DNA of 64,000 bases, taken from positions 1,137,001-1,201,000 of the forward strand of contig NZ_OX636706.1 of assembly GCF_951793255.1 (NCBI RefSeq), written 5' to 3'. Position numbers and translations under genes: made by a program. Below, one piece after another: positions 47,631 to 59,266 of this stretch. Each line of letters opens with the position of its first letter. The stretch's first letter is position 1. The notes under the pieces were generated by a model, which searched no databases, was not told where the DNA came from, and saw only the letters and a program-made list of their open reading frames with translations. Source of the DNA: Desulfovibrio piger. Lineage in GTDB: Bacteria > Desulfobacterota > Desulfovibrionia > Desulfovibrionales > Desulfovibrionaceae.

Positions 47631-49852
47631 ATGGAACAGAATCTTACCCCCTCAATCTCAGTCATTATGCCTTCACTTAATGTTGCTCAATATATTGATG
47701 AGTGTCTATCCAGCGTGATTAATCAAAGTTTAAAAAATATTGAAATAATTTGCGTTGATGCAGGTTCAACAGACGGAACATTGGAAAAGATAAAAAATTA
47801 TGCAGAAAAAGATGAAAGAATAAAAGTTATCGTATCAGAAAAAAAAAGCTATGGTTATCAAATTAATTTAGGCCTTAAAATGGCGAAAGGGAAATATATT
47901 GGTATAGTTGAAACTGATGACTATATCAATATCAACATGTATGAAGAACTATTCAATACTGCAGAGAAATACAATCTTGACTTTGTTAAAGCAGATTTCT
48001 ATAGATTTATAAATAACGACAATAGTGAATTAGAATTATTCTACAATAAATTAAGTCAGAACAAATCTTACTATAATCGAGTAATTACTCCAAGAGTAGC
48101 TCTTGAAACATTTTCCTTTATCATGAACACCTGGTCCGGGATTTATAAGAATGATTTTCTTAAGAAGTATAATATTGATCATAACGAGACTCCTGGAGCC
48201 GCTTTTCAGGATACCGGTTTTTGGTTTCAAACTTTTTCATTCGCTGATAGAGCATATTTTATAGATAAACCATTTTATATGAATAGGCGAGATAATCCAA
48301 ATTCTTCTGTATTTGATAGAAAAAAAATTTTTGCAGCACAGAGTGAGTATAATTATATCTATTCAAAATTACAAAATTTTCCTCAAATAAAACAAGCTGT
48401 GTTACCAGCATTCCAGTACTACAGGTATAAACATTACTGCGCTTCTATGAATCGAAGTGATGAGAGTTTACAATTAGAGTTTTTAAAACATTTTAGCCAA
48501 GACTATATAATATCAAAAAACAAGAACGAATTAGACGAGTCTTTATTTCCAGAAGGTGCAAAAAATAACTTGCATAGTATTATCGAATCTCCAGAAAATT
48601 ATTACCACACACTTAATAATATTCCTAAAAAAAATTTATATAATACAGAAAACATGTACCATAGACACAAGACTCACAAAGGATCATCCTATGCACTCTC
48701 TATTATTATTGCTGTATATAACGCAGAAAAAACAATATTAAAATGTATTAATAGTATTCTCAGGCAGACCCTAAAACAGATTGAAATTATTTGTATAGAT
48801 GATGGATCAATCGATCAGTCATTTAATATCTTAAAAAAGCTTGAAAAAGAATATGATCAAATCATCATTCGTAGCCAGCAAAATCAAGGGGCAGGAAGCG
48901 CTAGAAATAAAGCCATCGAATTAGCACAAGGGGAATTTATCGCTTTTATGGATGCTGACGATCGGTATCCAGAAGACGATATACTTGAAACATTATATAA
49001 TAAAGCAAAAGAAAATAATGCAAATATATGCGGTGGATCTTTTAGTTATCAAAAAAACGGTGTCGTTCATAAAAACTATAGCGGCATTTTTAAATTATAT
49101 ACATTTACAAAGGAAGAATTTATAGACTATAAAGATTATCAGTTTGACTATGGATATACTCGATTTATATATAATTTACAAATATTGAAAAAACATAACA
49201 TCACATTTCCTGAAATCAGACGGTTCCAAGATCCTCCCTTCTTTGTAAGGGCCATGATTACTGCTGGAAAATTTTATGCCATTCCCAAAATTGTATATCT
49301 ATATAACAAAGAAAACAACAATGTCAACTGGACAGCGCAGACCGTTCATGACTTACTCCATGGGATCATAGAAAACTTGGAGTTATCAAAAGAATACCAC
49401 CTTCCTACGCTCCATAGAATAACAGTGGAACACCTTAATGCTGACTTCAAAAAAATAATTACTGGTTTCTTAACAAAAGATAATCCTGATTTACTAGAGC
49501 TAGTTTGCAAAGCAAACAATACAATTTCTTCAGATTTATTACTTGAAGCAGGATATGATATTAACATCAATAAGAAATATATCATTAAATGTATAAAAGA
49601 GCTATTCATGGATGATGAAAATAAAAAAATATCATTAACGATAACGGGACAACATGGGAAACACATCTACACAAATTTTACAGAAGTAAAAATAAGTGAA
49701 TATCACGATGCTGATAAAATACTTGTCAGAGAAAACTTCCTATTAAAAAATAAAATTCAAAAAATTAAATCAAGCTTTTCCTATAAAATAGGACGGGCTA
49801 TTACTTTTATTCCGCGCTTAGTAAATAGAAAACTGAATAACAAAAATAGATA

Positions 49853-49853
<1 letters not shown>
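47631..49853 (+). CDS. Tandem two-domain family 2 glycosyltransferase
   Basis: 740 residues. The first GT-A domain starts ISVIMPSLNVAQYIDECLSS, IEIICVDAGSTDGTLEKIKN, with ETDD as the metal motif. A second begins near residue 350 with YALSIIIAVYNAEKTILKCI, ICIDDGSIDQSF, GAGSARNKAIELAQGEFIAF and MDADD. The second domain resembles the single-domain transferase at 44943 (RRFQDPPFFVRAMITAGKFY). The gene is very AT-rich. AGGGAG precedes the ATG, and the stop overlaps the glf start (TAATG). It probably adds two successive sugars of the repeat unit; donors unknown. Confidence 0.88.
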
Positions 49854-51988
<2,135 letters not shown>

Positions 51989-52008
51989 CTTGTACACGGG
52001 AGAACCTC

Positions 52009-52881
52009 ATGCAACCTTTCCGCAAAGTCGTCGTCCCTGTGGCCGGCTGGGGGACACGTTCCCTGCCGGCCAGCAAGAATGTGCCCAAGGAGATGCTGCC
52101 CATCTACAACAGGCCGGTCATCCAGTACGTCATGGAAGAAGCTCTGCGTTCCGGCGTGACCAGTGCCATCTTCGTCACCAACAGGGACAAGAGCGTCATC
52201 AAGGACTATTTCGATTACAACCTGCAGCTTGAAGCCGTCCTGCAGCGGGGCGGCAAGCAGGACAAGCTGGCCGAGATCCATCAGGTAGCCGAAATGGTCA
52301 ACATCATGTCCGTCAGGCAAAAGCAGCAACGCGGCCTGGGGCATGCTGTCCTGTGCGCCAGGGACCTCGTCGCCAATGAACCGTTTGCCGTCATGCTGGG
52401 GGATGATATCATGTTTGGCAGTGTCCCCGGCATCCATCAGCTGATCGAAGTGGCGCAGGCCGAGAACATGCCTGTCGTTGGTGTGATGGAAGTCCCGCAG
52501 GAAGAAGTCAGCAAATACGGTATCATCGAGGGCGAAGAAATCGCTCCCGGTGTCTACCGCGTACGGGATATGGTGGAAAAACCTGCTGTGGACAAGGCTC
52601 CTTCCCGTCTTGCCGTGGTCGGCAGATATGCCCTGTTCCCGGATATCTTCGATTATCTGGACAAGGTGGAGCCCGGCCATGGCGGTGAGATCCAGCTGAC
52701 GGATGCCCTGAAGGCCCGGGCCCGCGAAAAGGGGATGTTGGCGGTGAAACTGGCCGGTATCCGTTTTGACGCCGGTAACTGGAGCGATTATCTCACAGCC
52801 AATATCTACTTTGGCCTGCAAGACGAAAACTTGCGTTATGAGTTGTTGAAAAAGCTAAAAAACATCATCCAGTTCGAATAA
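52009..52881 (+). CDS. galU: UTP-glucose-1-phosphate uridylyltransferase
   Basis: 290 residues. Nucleotide loop VVPVAGWGTRSLPASKNVPK, EMLPIYNRPVIQYVMEEALR, then GHAVLCARDLVANEPFAVML (GDD), EVSKYGIIEGEE, MVEKPAVDKAPSRLAVVGRY and LKARAREKGMLAVKLAGIRF (DAGNW) match GalU. The loop has Trp and Ser where GLGTRFLPAT is common. It makes UDP-glucose from glucose-1-phosphate and UTP, the precursor that galE and glf convert further. It begins 20 bases after galE. Confidence 0.95.
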   Translation: MQPFRKVVVPVAGWGTRSLPASKNVPKEMLPIYNRPVIQYVMEEALRSGVTSAIFVTNRDKSVIKDYFDYNLQLEAVLQRGGKQDKLAEIHQVAEMVNIMSVRQKQQRGLGHAVLCARDLVANEPFAVMLGDDIMFGSVPGIHQLIEVAQAENMPVVGVMEVPQEEVSKYGIIEGEEIAPGVYRVRDMVEKPAVDKAPSRLAVVGRYALFPDIFDYLDKVEPGHGGEIQLTDALKARAREKGMLAVKLAGIRFDAGNWSDYLTANIYFGLQDENLRYELLKKLKNIIQFE

Positions 52882-52887
52882 CATATC

Positions 52888-53733
52888 ATGCTGAGCATCT
52901 GTTTTTCCAATACTGGTCCCCTGTCTGTTATCGCTGGTCCTTGTGCCATCGAGGGTCGGCAGCAGACATTGGAGGCGGCCGCGGCCCTGAAGGAGATCTT
53001 TCTTCAGGCCGGTGTTCCCCTGATCTTCAAGTCTAGTTTCGACAAGGCCAACCGCAGTTCCGGCGCCTCCTATCGTGGCGTGGGAATGACAGAAGGGCTG
53101 TCCATCCTGGCGGAAGTGCGGGAACTCTACGATGTTCCCGTCATTACGGATATCCATTTGCCGGAGCAGGCCATACCCGTGGCCGAAGCAGTGGACATGC
53201 TGCAGATCCCGGCATTCCTCTGTCGGCAAACAGACTTGTTGCTGGCTGCGGCGGCTACGGGAAAACCGGTGAATATCAAAAAGGGACAGTTCCTTTCGCC
53301 CTGGGAGATGCGTCACGTGCTGGCTAAAGCCCGCAGTACGGGTAATGAGCGCATCTGCCTGTGCGAGCGTGGCAGCAGCTTCGGCTACAACAACTTGGTT
53401 GTGGACATGCGCGGGCTGGAGATCATGAAGGCGACCGGACACCCTGTCATTTTCGATGCCACCCATTCCGTACAGCTGCCCGGTGCGGGCGACGGCAAGA
53501 GCGGCGGGCAACGGGAGTTCGTGGCCGCCCTGGCCCGCGCTGCTGTGGCGGTGGGGGTGGCAGGACTTTTCCTGGAGACCCATCCCGATCCTGACAAAGC
53601 TCCCTGCGACGGCCCCAACATGCTGCCCTTCACCGCCCTGCCTTCCCAGCTGGCCACGCTCAAAGAGCTGGACTGCGTCGTCAAGGCAGGCATGGAAAAA
53701 ATGGACAAGGAAGTCACCGTATGCGTACCCTAG
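52888..53733 (+). CDS. kdsA: 3-deoxy-8-phosphooctulonate (Kdo-8-P) synthase
   Basis: 281 residues. Motifs: [104 protein letters not shown] and [20 protein letters not shown]. It condenses phosphoenolpyruvate and arabinose-5-phosphate to Kdo-8-phosphate. It overlaps the next gene by 13 bases. Phosphoenolpyruvate would come from the enolase also encoded in this window. Confidence 0.97.
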   Translation: MLSICFSNTGPLSVIAGPCAIEGRQQTLEAAAALKEIFLQAGVPLIFKSSFDKANRSSGASYRGVGMTEGLSILAEVRELYDVPVITDIHLPEQAIPVAEAVDMLQIPAFLCRQTDLLLAAAATGKPVNIKKGQFLSPWEMRHVLAKARSTGNERICLCERGSSFGYNNLVVDMRGLEIMKATGHPVIFDATHSVQLPGAGDGKSGGQREFVAALARAAVAVGVAGLFLETHPDPDKAPCDGPNMLPFTALPSQLATLKELDCVVKAGMEKMDKEVTVCVP

Positions 53734-54950
53734 CTGTCATTCCTGCCCGGTATGCCTCTACTCGTCTGCCGGGCAAACCCCTGCTGGACATCTGCGGCAA
53801 GCCCATGATCCAGCGTGTCTATGAAGCTGTCCAAGAAGCCACCCTGGTGGATACGGTGCTGGTGGCCACGGATGATGTCCGTATCATCCAGGCTGTGGAA
53901 GCCTTTGGCGGCCGGGCCATCCTGACCTCCCCACAATGCGCTTCCGGTACGGATCGTCTTGTGGAAGCGGCCCGGCAAGAACAGGCCGATATTTACTTGA
54001 ATGTCCAAGGCGATGAACCTCTGCTGCGCCCGGCTGATGTGGACAAGTTGGTAAAGGCCCTGCTTGACAATCCACACATGGCGGCTGCTACCCCCTGCTA
54101 TCCTATCACGTTTGAGCAAGCCGCTGATCTCAATTTGGTCAAGATCGTACGTAGCGATAGCGGTGCGGCCCTTTATTTCAGCCGGGCCCGTATCCCTTTT
54201 GACCGGGACGAAGAAGGGACGGGCGCCTATTGGGGACATATGGGCATGTATGCCTATCGCCCGGACGCCCTGAAGATCTTCGCGGACCATGAACCGGGGA
54301 TGCTGGAGCGCACGGAAAAACTGGAACAGTTGCGCCTGCTGCAGCATGGCGTCGGCATCCAGACCGTGGAACTTCCACCGTGCGCGCCGGGTGTGGATAC
54401 GCCTGAAGACCTGGAGCGGGTCAGGGCCATCGTGGCGGGCAAAGATTTCTCTGCCTCTGCGCCTGCGACGCCTTCTACTTCACTGACAGGCATCCGCCTG
54501 GTCATCACGGATGTGGACGGCGTGCTCACCGACGGCGGCCTGTACTACGGCCCTGACGGCGAATGCCTCAAGCGTTTCCACGCCCAGGACGGTCAGGGCA
54601 TGGTCATGCTCCACAAAGCGGGCATCCGCGTGGCAGTCCTGTCCGGCCGGGACTGTCCGGCCCTGCGCCGTCGTCTGAACGATTTGGGGATCGATATGTT
54701 CCGTCTGGGCAAGGTCGAAAAACGCGCAGCCTGCGAAAGTCTGCTGCAGGAGGCGGGCGTCAGTGCACACGAAGCCCTGTTTATCGGCGATGATCTGCCT
54801 GATCTGGATGGATTCGCCTGCTGCGGGCTAGGGGTAACTGTGGCCAATGCCCGGAACGAGGTCAAACGTGCGGCAGACATCGTCCTGCAGACACAGGGCG
54901 GTCAGGGGGCCTTCCGCGAACTTGTGGATATGCTCCTGTCACAACGATAA
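53721..54950 (+). CDS. Fused CMP-Kdo synthetase / Kdo-8-phosphate phosphatase (KdsB-KdsC)
   Basis: 409 residues in one frame. Residues 1-245 are Kds[35 protein letters not shown]-type segment [39 protein letters not shown] and IGI-type end. After a short Ala/Ser/Pro-rich linker ([11 protein letters not shown]), residues 255-409 are KdsC, a HAD phosphatase: [56 protein letters not shown] and [17 protein letters not shown]. It thus covers two steps of the Kdo pathway (dephosphorylation and CMP activation). Start overlaps kdsA. Confidence 0.95.
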   Translation: MRTLAVIPARYASTRLPGKPLLDICGKPMIQRVYEAVQEATLVDTVLVATDDVRIIQAVEAFGGRAILTSPQCASGTDRLVEAARQEQADIYLNVQGDEPLLRPADVDKLVKALLDNPHMAAATPCYPITFEQAADLNLVKIVRSDSGAALYFSRARIPFDRDEEGTGAYWGHMGMYAYRPDALKIFADHEPGMLERTEKLEQLRLLQHGVGIQTVELPPCAPGVDTPEDLERVRAIVAGKDFSASAPATPSTSLTGIRLVITDVDGVLTDGGLYYGPDGECLKRFHAQDGQGMVMLHKAGIRVAVLSGRDCPALRRRLNDLGIDMFRLGKVEKRAACESLLQEAGVSAHEALFIGDDLPDLDGFACCGLGVTVANARNEVKRAADIVLQTQGGQGAFRELVDMLLSQR

Positions 54951-54960
54951 GGCTATTCGT

Positions 54961-55902
54961 ATGACTCAAGGTAAATTCATCCCGACGGCGGCAACTGTCC
55001 TCTTCCAGGAGGCAGACGCCCTGCGCATACTCGCGGACAGCCTGGGCCCCGCTTTTGATGAGGCTGTAGACTGCTTGCTGCATATAGATGGACGCATCGC
55101 AGTTACTGGCATGGGCAAGAGCGGTCATGTAGCGCGCAAGGTGGCAGCTACCTTGTCTTCTACGGGCAGTCCGGCCTTCTTCATCCACCCGGCGGAAGCC
55201 AGCCATGGAGATCTGGGCATGCTGGCCAGGGGGGACGCCGTACTCGCCTTCTCAAACTCGGGAGAAACTCAGGAATTAACGGACATCATCGCTTATGCGG
55301 CCCGCTATCGCCTGCCTCTTGTTGCCGTCACAAAGCGGCCTGACAGCATGGTGGGGAAAAATGCCGATTATGTGTTGCAGCTTCCTGATGTGAAGGAAGC
55401 CTGTCCTATAGGTTGCGCCCCCACGACATCCACCACCATGCAACTGGCCCTGGGAGATGCTCTGGCGCTGACGCTCTTACAGGCACACGGCTTCCGCCCG
55501 GAAGATTTCCGGCGATTCCACCCCGGTGGCAAGCTGGGCAAAAAACTCCGGCAAGTCAGGGAGATCATGCATGTGGGGGATAGCCTGCCCCTGGCTGGCC
55601 CGGACGCCCCCATGGGCGATGTCATCTATATCATGAGCAGCAAGGGTTTTGGGGCGGTCGGCATCGTAGAAGGAGACAAACTGATCGGCTTCATCTCGGA
55701 TGGAGATCTGCGACGCCATATGGCCCCGGACCTGTTACAAAAAAAAGCACGGGACATTATGTCATTACATCCTTTTTCCCTGTCACCCGAGTGTCTGGTG
55801 GAAAAGGCACTGGCCCTACTGGCAGAACGTAAGATCACCAGCTCCTTTGTGGTCGATCATGACCGTGTGATAGGATTCATCCATGTCCATGACATGCTGT
55901 AA
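54961..55902 (+). CDS. kdsD: Arabinose-5-phosphate isomerase (KdsD/KpsF)
   Basis: 313 residues from ATG 54961, 10 bases after the previous stop; upstream in-frame starts lie inside the kdsBC gene. SIS domain: AVTGMGKSGHVARKVAATLS, FFIHPAEASHGDLGMLARGD, AFSNSGETQELTDIIAYA, GCAPTTSTTMQLALGDALAL. Two CBS domains follow (LPLAGPDAPMGDVIYIMSSK, PFSLSPECLVEKALALLAER). It converts ribulose-5-phosphate to arabinose-5-phosphate, the substrate of kdsA. Confidence 0.95.
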   Translation: MTQGKFIPTAATVLFQEADALRILADSLGPAFDEAVDCLLHIDGRIAVTGMGKSGHVARKVAATLSSTGSPAFFIHPAEASHGDLGMLARGDAVLAFSNSGETQELTDIIAYAARYRLPLVAVTKRPDSMVGKNADYVLQLPDVKEACPIGCAPTTSTTMQLALGDALALTLLQAHGFRPEDFRRFHPGGKLGKKLRQVREIMHVGDSLPLAGPDAPMGDVIYIMSSKGFGAVGIVEGDKLIGFISDGDLRRHMAPDLLQKKARDIMSLHPFSLSPECLVEKALALLAERKITSSFVVDHDRVIGFIHVHDML

Positions 55903-55918
55903 CCAAGGAAAAATAGTA

Positions 55919-56266
55919 ATGAAACGCCTGCTTCCGCTTCTTATATGTCTGCTGCTGGCAGCGTGTGCGCCCCGTAATGACCAGGCTGCCGCTCCAGTGA
56001 ACCAGCCTGTACTTTCGCCTGACCAGCAGATGGCCAACTTTTTGGGGGATAGCCATCCCGGCGCCTCCGCATCTTTTTCCGGCACAAGCTACGGCGACTA
56101 TGTGACAGTGACCACGCGCGAAGATTATATCTCTGCCCTCGGAGAGCTCTGCCGTGAAGGCCTTGTCAACAGCTCTGGAGGCATCACCCGTATCGCGGTC
56201 TGCCGTGACAAAAAAGAGCAAGCATGGCGTCTGGCTCCCCGTATCTTTCCTCAGGGGGCCCTTTAG
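55919..56266 (+). CDS. Small predicted lipoprotein in the capsule locus
   Basis: 115 residues from ATG 55919 (AAGGA upstream). Type II signal peptide MKRLLPLLICLLLAACAPRN with lipobox LAAC. The mature part (YGDYVTVTTREDYISALGEL, CREGLVNSSGGITRIAVCRD) has two further Cys that could pair. It ends 3 bases before kpsM, so it is embedded in the export operon. No family is recognised; an accessory role in capsule export or attachment is suggested only by position. Confidence 0.75.
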   Translation: MKRLLPLLICLLLAACAPRNDQAAAPVNQPVLSPDQQMANFLGDSHPGASASFSGTSYGDYVTVTTREDYISALGELCREGLVNSSGGITRIAVCRDKKEQAWRLAPRIFPQGAL

Positions 56267-56269
56267 GTC

Positions 56270-57046
56270 ATGACAACGGCTCCCGCGCTGGATACGCAGG
56301 CACGCGTCATCCTGGCTCTGGCCTTGCGTGAAGTGCATACACTTTACGGTGGCAAAAGCCTGGGCTATCTCTGGGCCGTCATCCAGACAGCCTTTGGTGT
56401 AGCCGTCTTTTGGGCTGTCCGCTACTTTGCCCATGCTGCTGCCCCCCACGGGATGACAGTGCTGACCTATCTGGTGGCCGGTTTCGGAGTTTGGAACATC
56501 ATCAACCAAACTTTGGGCAAGTGTATGGCTGCCATCGACGGAAACCGCGCTTTGCTGACATTCCCGCAGGTGACTCCCCTGGACATCATGCTGGCGCGCT
56601 GTCTTGTCGTCACAGCTACCCAAACAGTTAGTATGTCCATCATCTTAGGGTGCGGAACCCTCTTTGGTTATAAAGTGGCCATTTCCAGTGTGGGGCTGCT
56701 CATCATCTGCATCCTGCTGGCCACACTGCTAGGTTTGGGGTTGGGAGCCCTGTTGGGCTCGTTGTCTCTCTATCTTCCAGCCTTGCAACAAATTATCCCC
56801 ATGATCATGCGCATCCTCTTCTTTGCTTCGGGGATTTTCTATTCCGTCAGCGCGTTCTCTCACAGGGTGGGCGACTTTCTGATGCTCAATCCCATCATGC
56901 AGCTCATCGAGCTTGTACGCATGGCCCTGGCCAACGGCTATGTTTCCCTGTATGCGGATTTCTGGTATGTGGTGCAGGTGACTTTGGGATCCCTGTTTTT
57001 GGGATTGTTGCTGGAGCGTTATGTACGCCGGAGAGTGACACAATGA
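56270..57046 (+). CDS. kpsM: Capsule ABC transporter permease KpsM
   Basis: 258 residues with six membrane segments (ABC-2 type). Features: LALREVHTLYGGKSLGYLWA near the N-terminus, VFWAVRYFAH, FPQVTPLDIMLARCLVVTAT, and a C-terminal ASGIFYSVSAFSHRVGDFLM with LNPIMQLIELVRMAL, the KpsM/Wzm pattern. It forms the inner-membrane channel for polysaccharide export. Stop overlaps the kpsT start by 4 bases. Confidence 0.93.
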   Translation: MTTAPALDTQARVILALALREVHTLYGGKSLGYLWAVIQTAFGVAVFWAVRYFAHAAAPHGMTVLTYLVAGFGVWNIINQTLGKCMAAIDGNRALLTFPQVTPLDIMLARCLVVTATQTVSMSIILGCGTLFGYKVAISSVGLLIICILLATLLGLGLGALLGSLSLYLPALQQIIPMIMRILFFASGIFYSVSAFSHRVGDFLMLNPIMQLIELVRMALANGYVSLYADFWYVVQVTLGSLFLGLLLERYVRRRVTQ

Positions 57047-57720
57047 TCCGCCTGCGCAACGTGACCAAAACTTACCGCATGAAAGCCGGGCGCCGTCTGA
57101 TCCTCGACAACCTGAGCGTGGACTTCGTCCCCGGTGTTAATGTGGGCATCCTGGGGCGCAACGGGGCGGGAAAGTCCACCCTGATGCGCATCATCGGCGG
57201 CGCCATCACGCCAGATCGCGGCACCGTGGAGCGTACCAGCCGGGTCTCCTGGCCCATCGGCTTCAGCGGCTGTTTCCACGGCAGCCTCACCGGTCGGGAG
57301 AACTTGCGCTTTGTCTGCCGCATCTACAAGGCGGACATCCGGCAGGTGACGTCCTTCGTAGAGGACTTTACCGAACTGGAAGACTACCTGGACATGCCGG
57401 TCAAAACCTATTCTTCCGGCATGGCGGCCAAACTGGCCTTTGGGCTCAGCATGGCCATCGGTTTTGACTTTTATCTCATCGACGAACTGACCGCCGTGGG
57501 GGACGCTTCCTTCCGCCAAAAAAGCCAACGTGTCTTTTTGGAACGGAAAAGTACCTCCACGTTGCTGGTGGTCTCGCACCAGATAGCCACGATCAAACAG
57601 CATTGTGATGTGGCCGGTGTACTGGATCGCGGCAAGATCATCTTCTTCGACCAGATTGCCGAGGCGGTCAAATATTATGACGCCATCTGCAAACAACCCA
57701 GTAATCCACGCTATGTCTGA
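57043..57720 (+). CDS. kpsT: Capsule ABC transporter ATPase KpsT
   Basis: 225 residues. Walker A is GILGRNGAGKSTLMRIIGGA, signature KTYSSGMAAKLAFGLSMAIG, Walker B FYLIDELTAVGDASFRQKSQ, switch His in VVSHQIATIKQHC. The short length without a C-terminal polysaccharide-binding domain fits KpsT of group 2 capsules (export independent of O-antigen-like capping) rather than the longer Wzt. Partner of KpsM. Stop overlaps the next start. Confidence 0.95.
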   Translation: MIRLRNVTKTYRMKAGRRLILDNLSVDFVPGVNVGILGRNGAGKSTLMRIIGGAITPDRGTVERTSRVSWPIGFSGCFHGSLTGRENLRFVCRIYKADIRQVTSFVEDFTELEDYLDMPVKTYSSGMAAKLAFGLSMAIGFDFYLIDELTAVGDASFRQKSQRVFLERKSTSTLLVVSHQIATIKQHCDVAGVLDRGKIIFFDQIAEAVKYYDAICKQPSNPRYV

Positions 57721-59266
57721 ACAAAACGCTTCTGAGCAGCTTCCCCCTACCTCCGTATCGAAAGAGGCCGCGCCGGGCTCCCCTGCTGCGCCTGCAGCTC
57801 CGGCCCCCCCCCCCAAGGCGACACCCGCACCTACAGCAAAACCGGCTCCCAAGCCTGCTCCTACGCCAACGGCAACGGCTCCCAAGGCAGCCCCCGCGCC
57901 TGCGGCAAAGCCCGCTCCGGCAGCTCCCAAAAGCGCTGCGCCGGCTTCTCCTGCTACGCCTGCAGCTCCGGCTCAAGCCCCCAAGCCGACGACCACTCCC
58001 GCAGCGAAGCTGGCTCCCAAGGGGCCTGCCGCCGCACAGACTCCCCCCGTGACCAAGGCTCCATCGTCTCAAGTCGCGCCGTCGTCAGGATTACTGCCGC
58101 TACTGCCGGAGGCTGCCCGTACCAAGCTCGACCGTCTTGCCCCCTATGCCACAAACATACGAAGCTTCTTTCGGCCGCAAGGCCTGGCGCTTCGCCTGCT
58201 GCTGTCCTGTGTGCTGCTGCCCACACTGGTGGTCTTCCTTTACCTGGCTCTTTTCGCTTCGGACATCTATCTGGCCGAAGCCAAATTCGCCATACGCAGC
58301 CAGAACCAGCAGCAGTCCCTGGACATGCTGTCCACTTTTTTCCGTACCAACTCCTCGTCCCTGAGCGATTCCTACATCGTCCAGAACTACATCCAGTCCA
58401 TGGACATGATCGACAAAGTGGATGCCAAGCTGCATATACGGGATCACTACGCGGATCGCAGCCATGACATCTGGTATCGCCTGACGCGCAACGCGACCCA
58501 GGACGAGATGCTGCGCTACTGGAGCTGGGCCGTGGTGACGACCTTTGACCCGGACACCAGTATCATGACCGTCCAGGCCAAAGCCTTCAGCCCACAGATG
58601 GCACAGGCCGTCTGCCAAGCCATCCTTGATGCCAGTGAGGCCCTGGTCAATGCCATGAACGACCGTGCCCGTACCGATGCCATATCCCAGGCGCAGGCAG
58701 AGGTCGCCCGTGCCGAGGCCCGTATCCGTACGGCCCACGAGGCCATGCGGCAATACCGGGAGCGTACGGTGATCCTCGATCCGCAGGCTGTGGCCAGCGG
58801 CCTGTACAGTCTCGTCAACCAGCTGGAAGGCGAGATCACCAAGACCACAGCGGAACTGGCCGAAGCCTCGACCTATATGCAGGCCGACAGCCCCCGGGTG
58901 GTCATGCTCCAGAACCGGCTGGCTGTCCTGCAGAAACAGCTCCAGAGCGAAAAGGCGCGTCTGGCCAGCCAGATGCAAGGCGACAAGCCCCTGAGTGCTC
59001 TTGTCAGCGAATTCCAGAGCTTGACTCTGGAAGAAGAATTCGCCCAGAAACAGTTGACCTCTGCCATGGCCTCGCTGGAAACAGCACGCGTCCAGGCCGA
59101 GTCCAAATCTCTTTATGTGGAATCGTTCCAGAAGCCCATGGTGCCGGATGAATCCCTCTATCCCCGGCCCATAGTCTTCAGTCTGGTGTTCATGCTGGCA
59201 GCTGCGGCGCTGCTTGGTCTTGTCTCTCTTATCGTTGCTGCCATCCGGGAGCATGCGGGGTTCTGA
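57713..59266 (+). CDS. kpsE: Capsule export inner-membrane/periplasmic protein KpsE with Pro/Ala-rich N-terminus
   Basis: 517 residues from ATG 57713, overlapping kpsT. Residues 10-120 are a Pro/Ala/Lys/Thr-rich repeat tract not found in the usual KpsE of about 380 residues. A membrane helix follows (LALRLLLSCVLLPTLVVFLY, about residues 160-180), then the periplasmic part with AEAKFAIRSQNQQQSLDMLS and a long coiled coil (SQAQAEVARAEARIRTAHEA, EITKTTAELAEASTYM), then a PKPxxPDESLYPRP-like segment (KPMVPDESLYPRPIVFSLVF) and a C-terminal helix. It is the polysaccharide co-polymerase-type adaptor linking KpsMT with the outer-membrane KpsD. Confidence 0.9.
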   Translation: MSEQNASEQLPPTSVSKEAAPGSPAAPAAPAPPPKATPAPTAKPAPKPAPTPTATAPKAAPAPAAKPAPAAPKSAAPASPATPAAPAQAPKPTTTPAAKLAPKGPAAAQTPPVTKAPSSQVAPSSGLLPLLPEAARTKLDRLAPYATNIRSFFRPQGLALRLLLSCVLLPTLVVFLYLALFASDIYLAEAKFAIRSQNQQQSLDMLSTFFRTNSSSLSDSYIVQNYIQSMDMIDKVDAKLHIRDHYADRSHDIWYRLTRNATQDEMLRYWSWAVVTTFDPDTSIMTVQAKAFSPQMAQAVCQAILDASEALVNAMNDRARTDAISQAQAEVARAEARIRTAHEAMRQYRERTVILDPQAVASGLYSLVNQLEGEITKTTAELAEASTYMQADSPRVVMLQNRLAVLQKQLQSEKARLASQMQGDKPLSALVSEFQSLTLEEEFAQKQLTSAMASLETARVQAESKSLYVESFQKPMVPDESLYPRPIVFSLVFMLAAAALLGLVSLIVAAIREHAGF

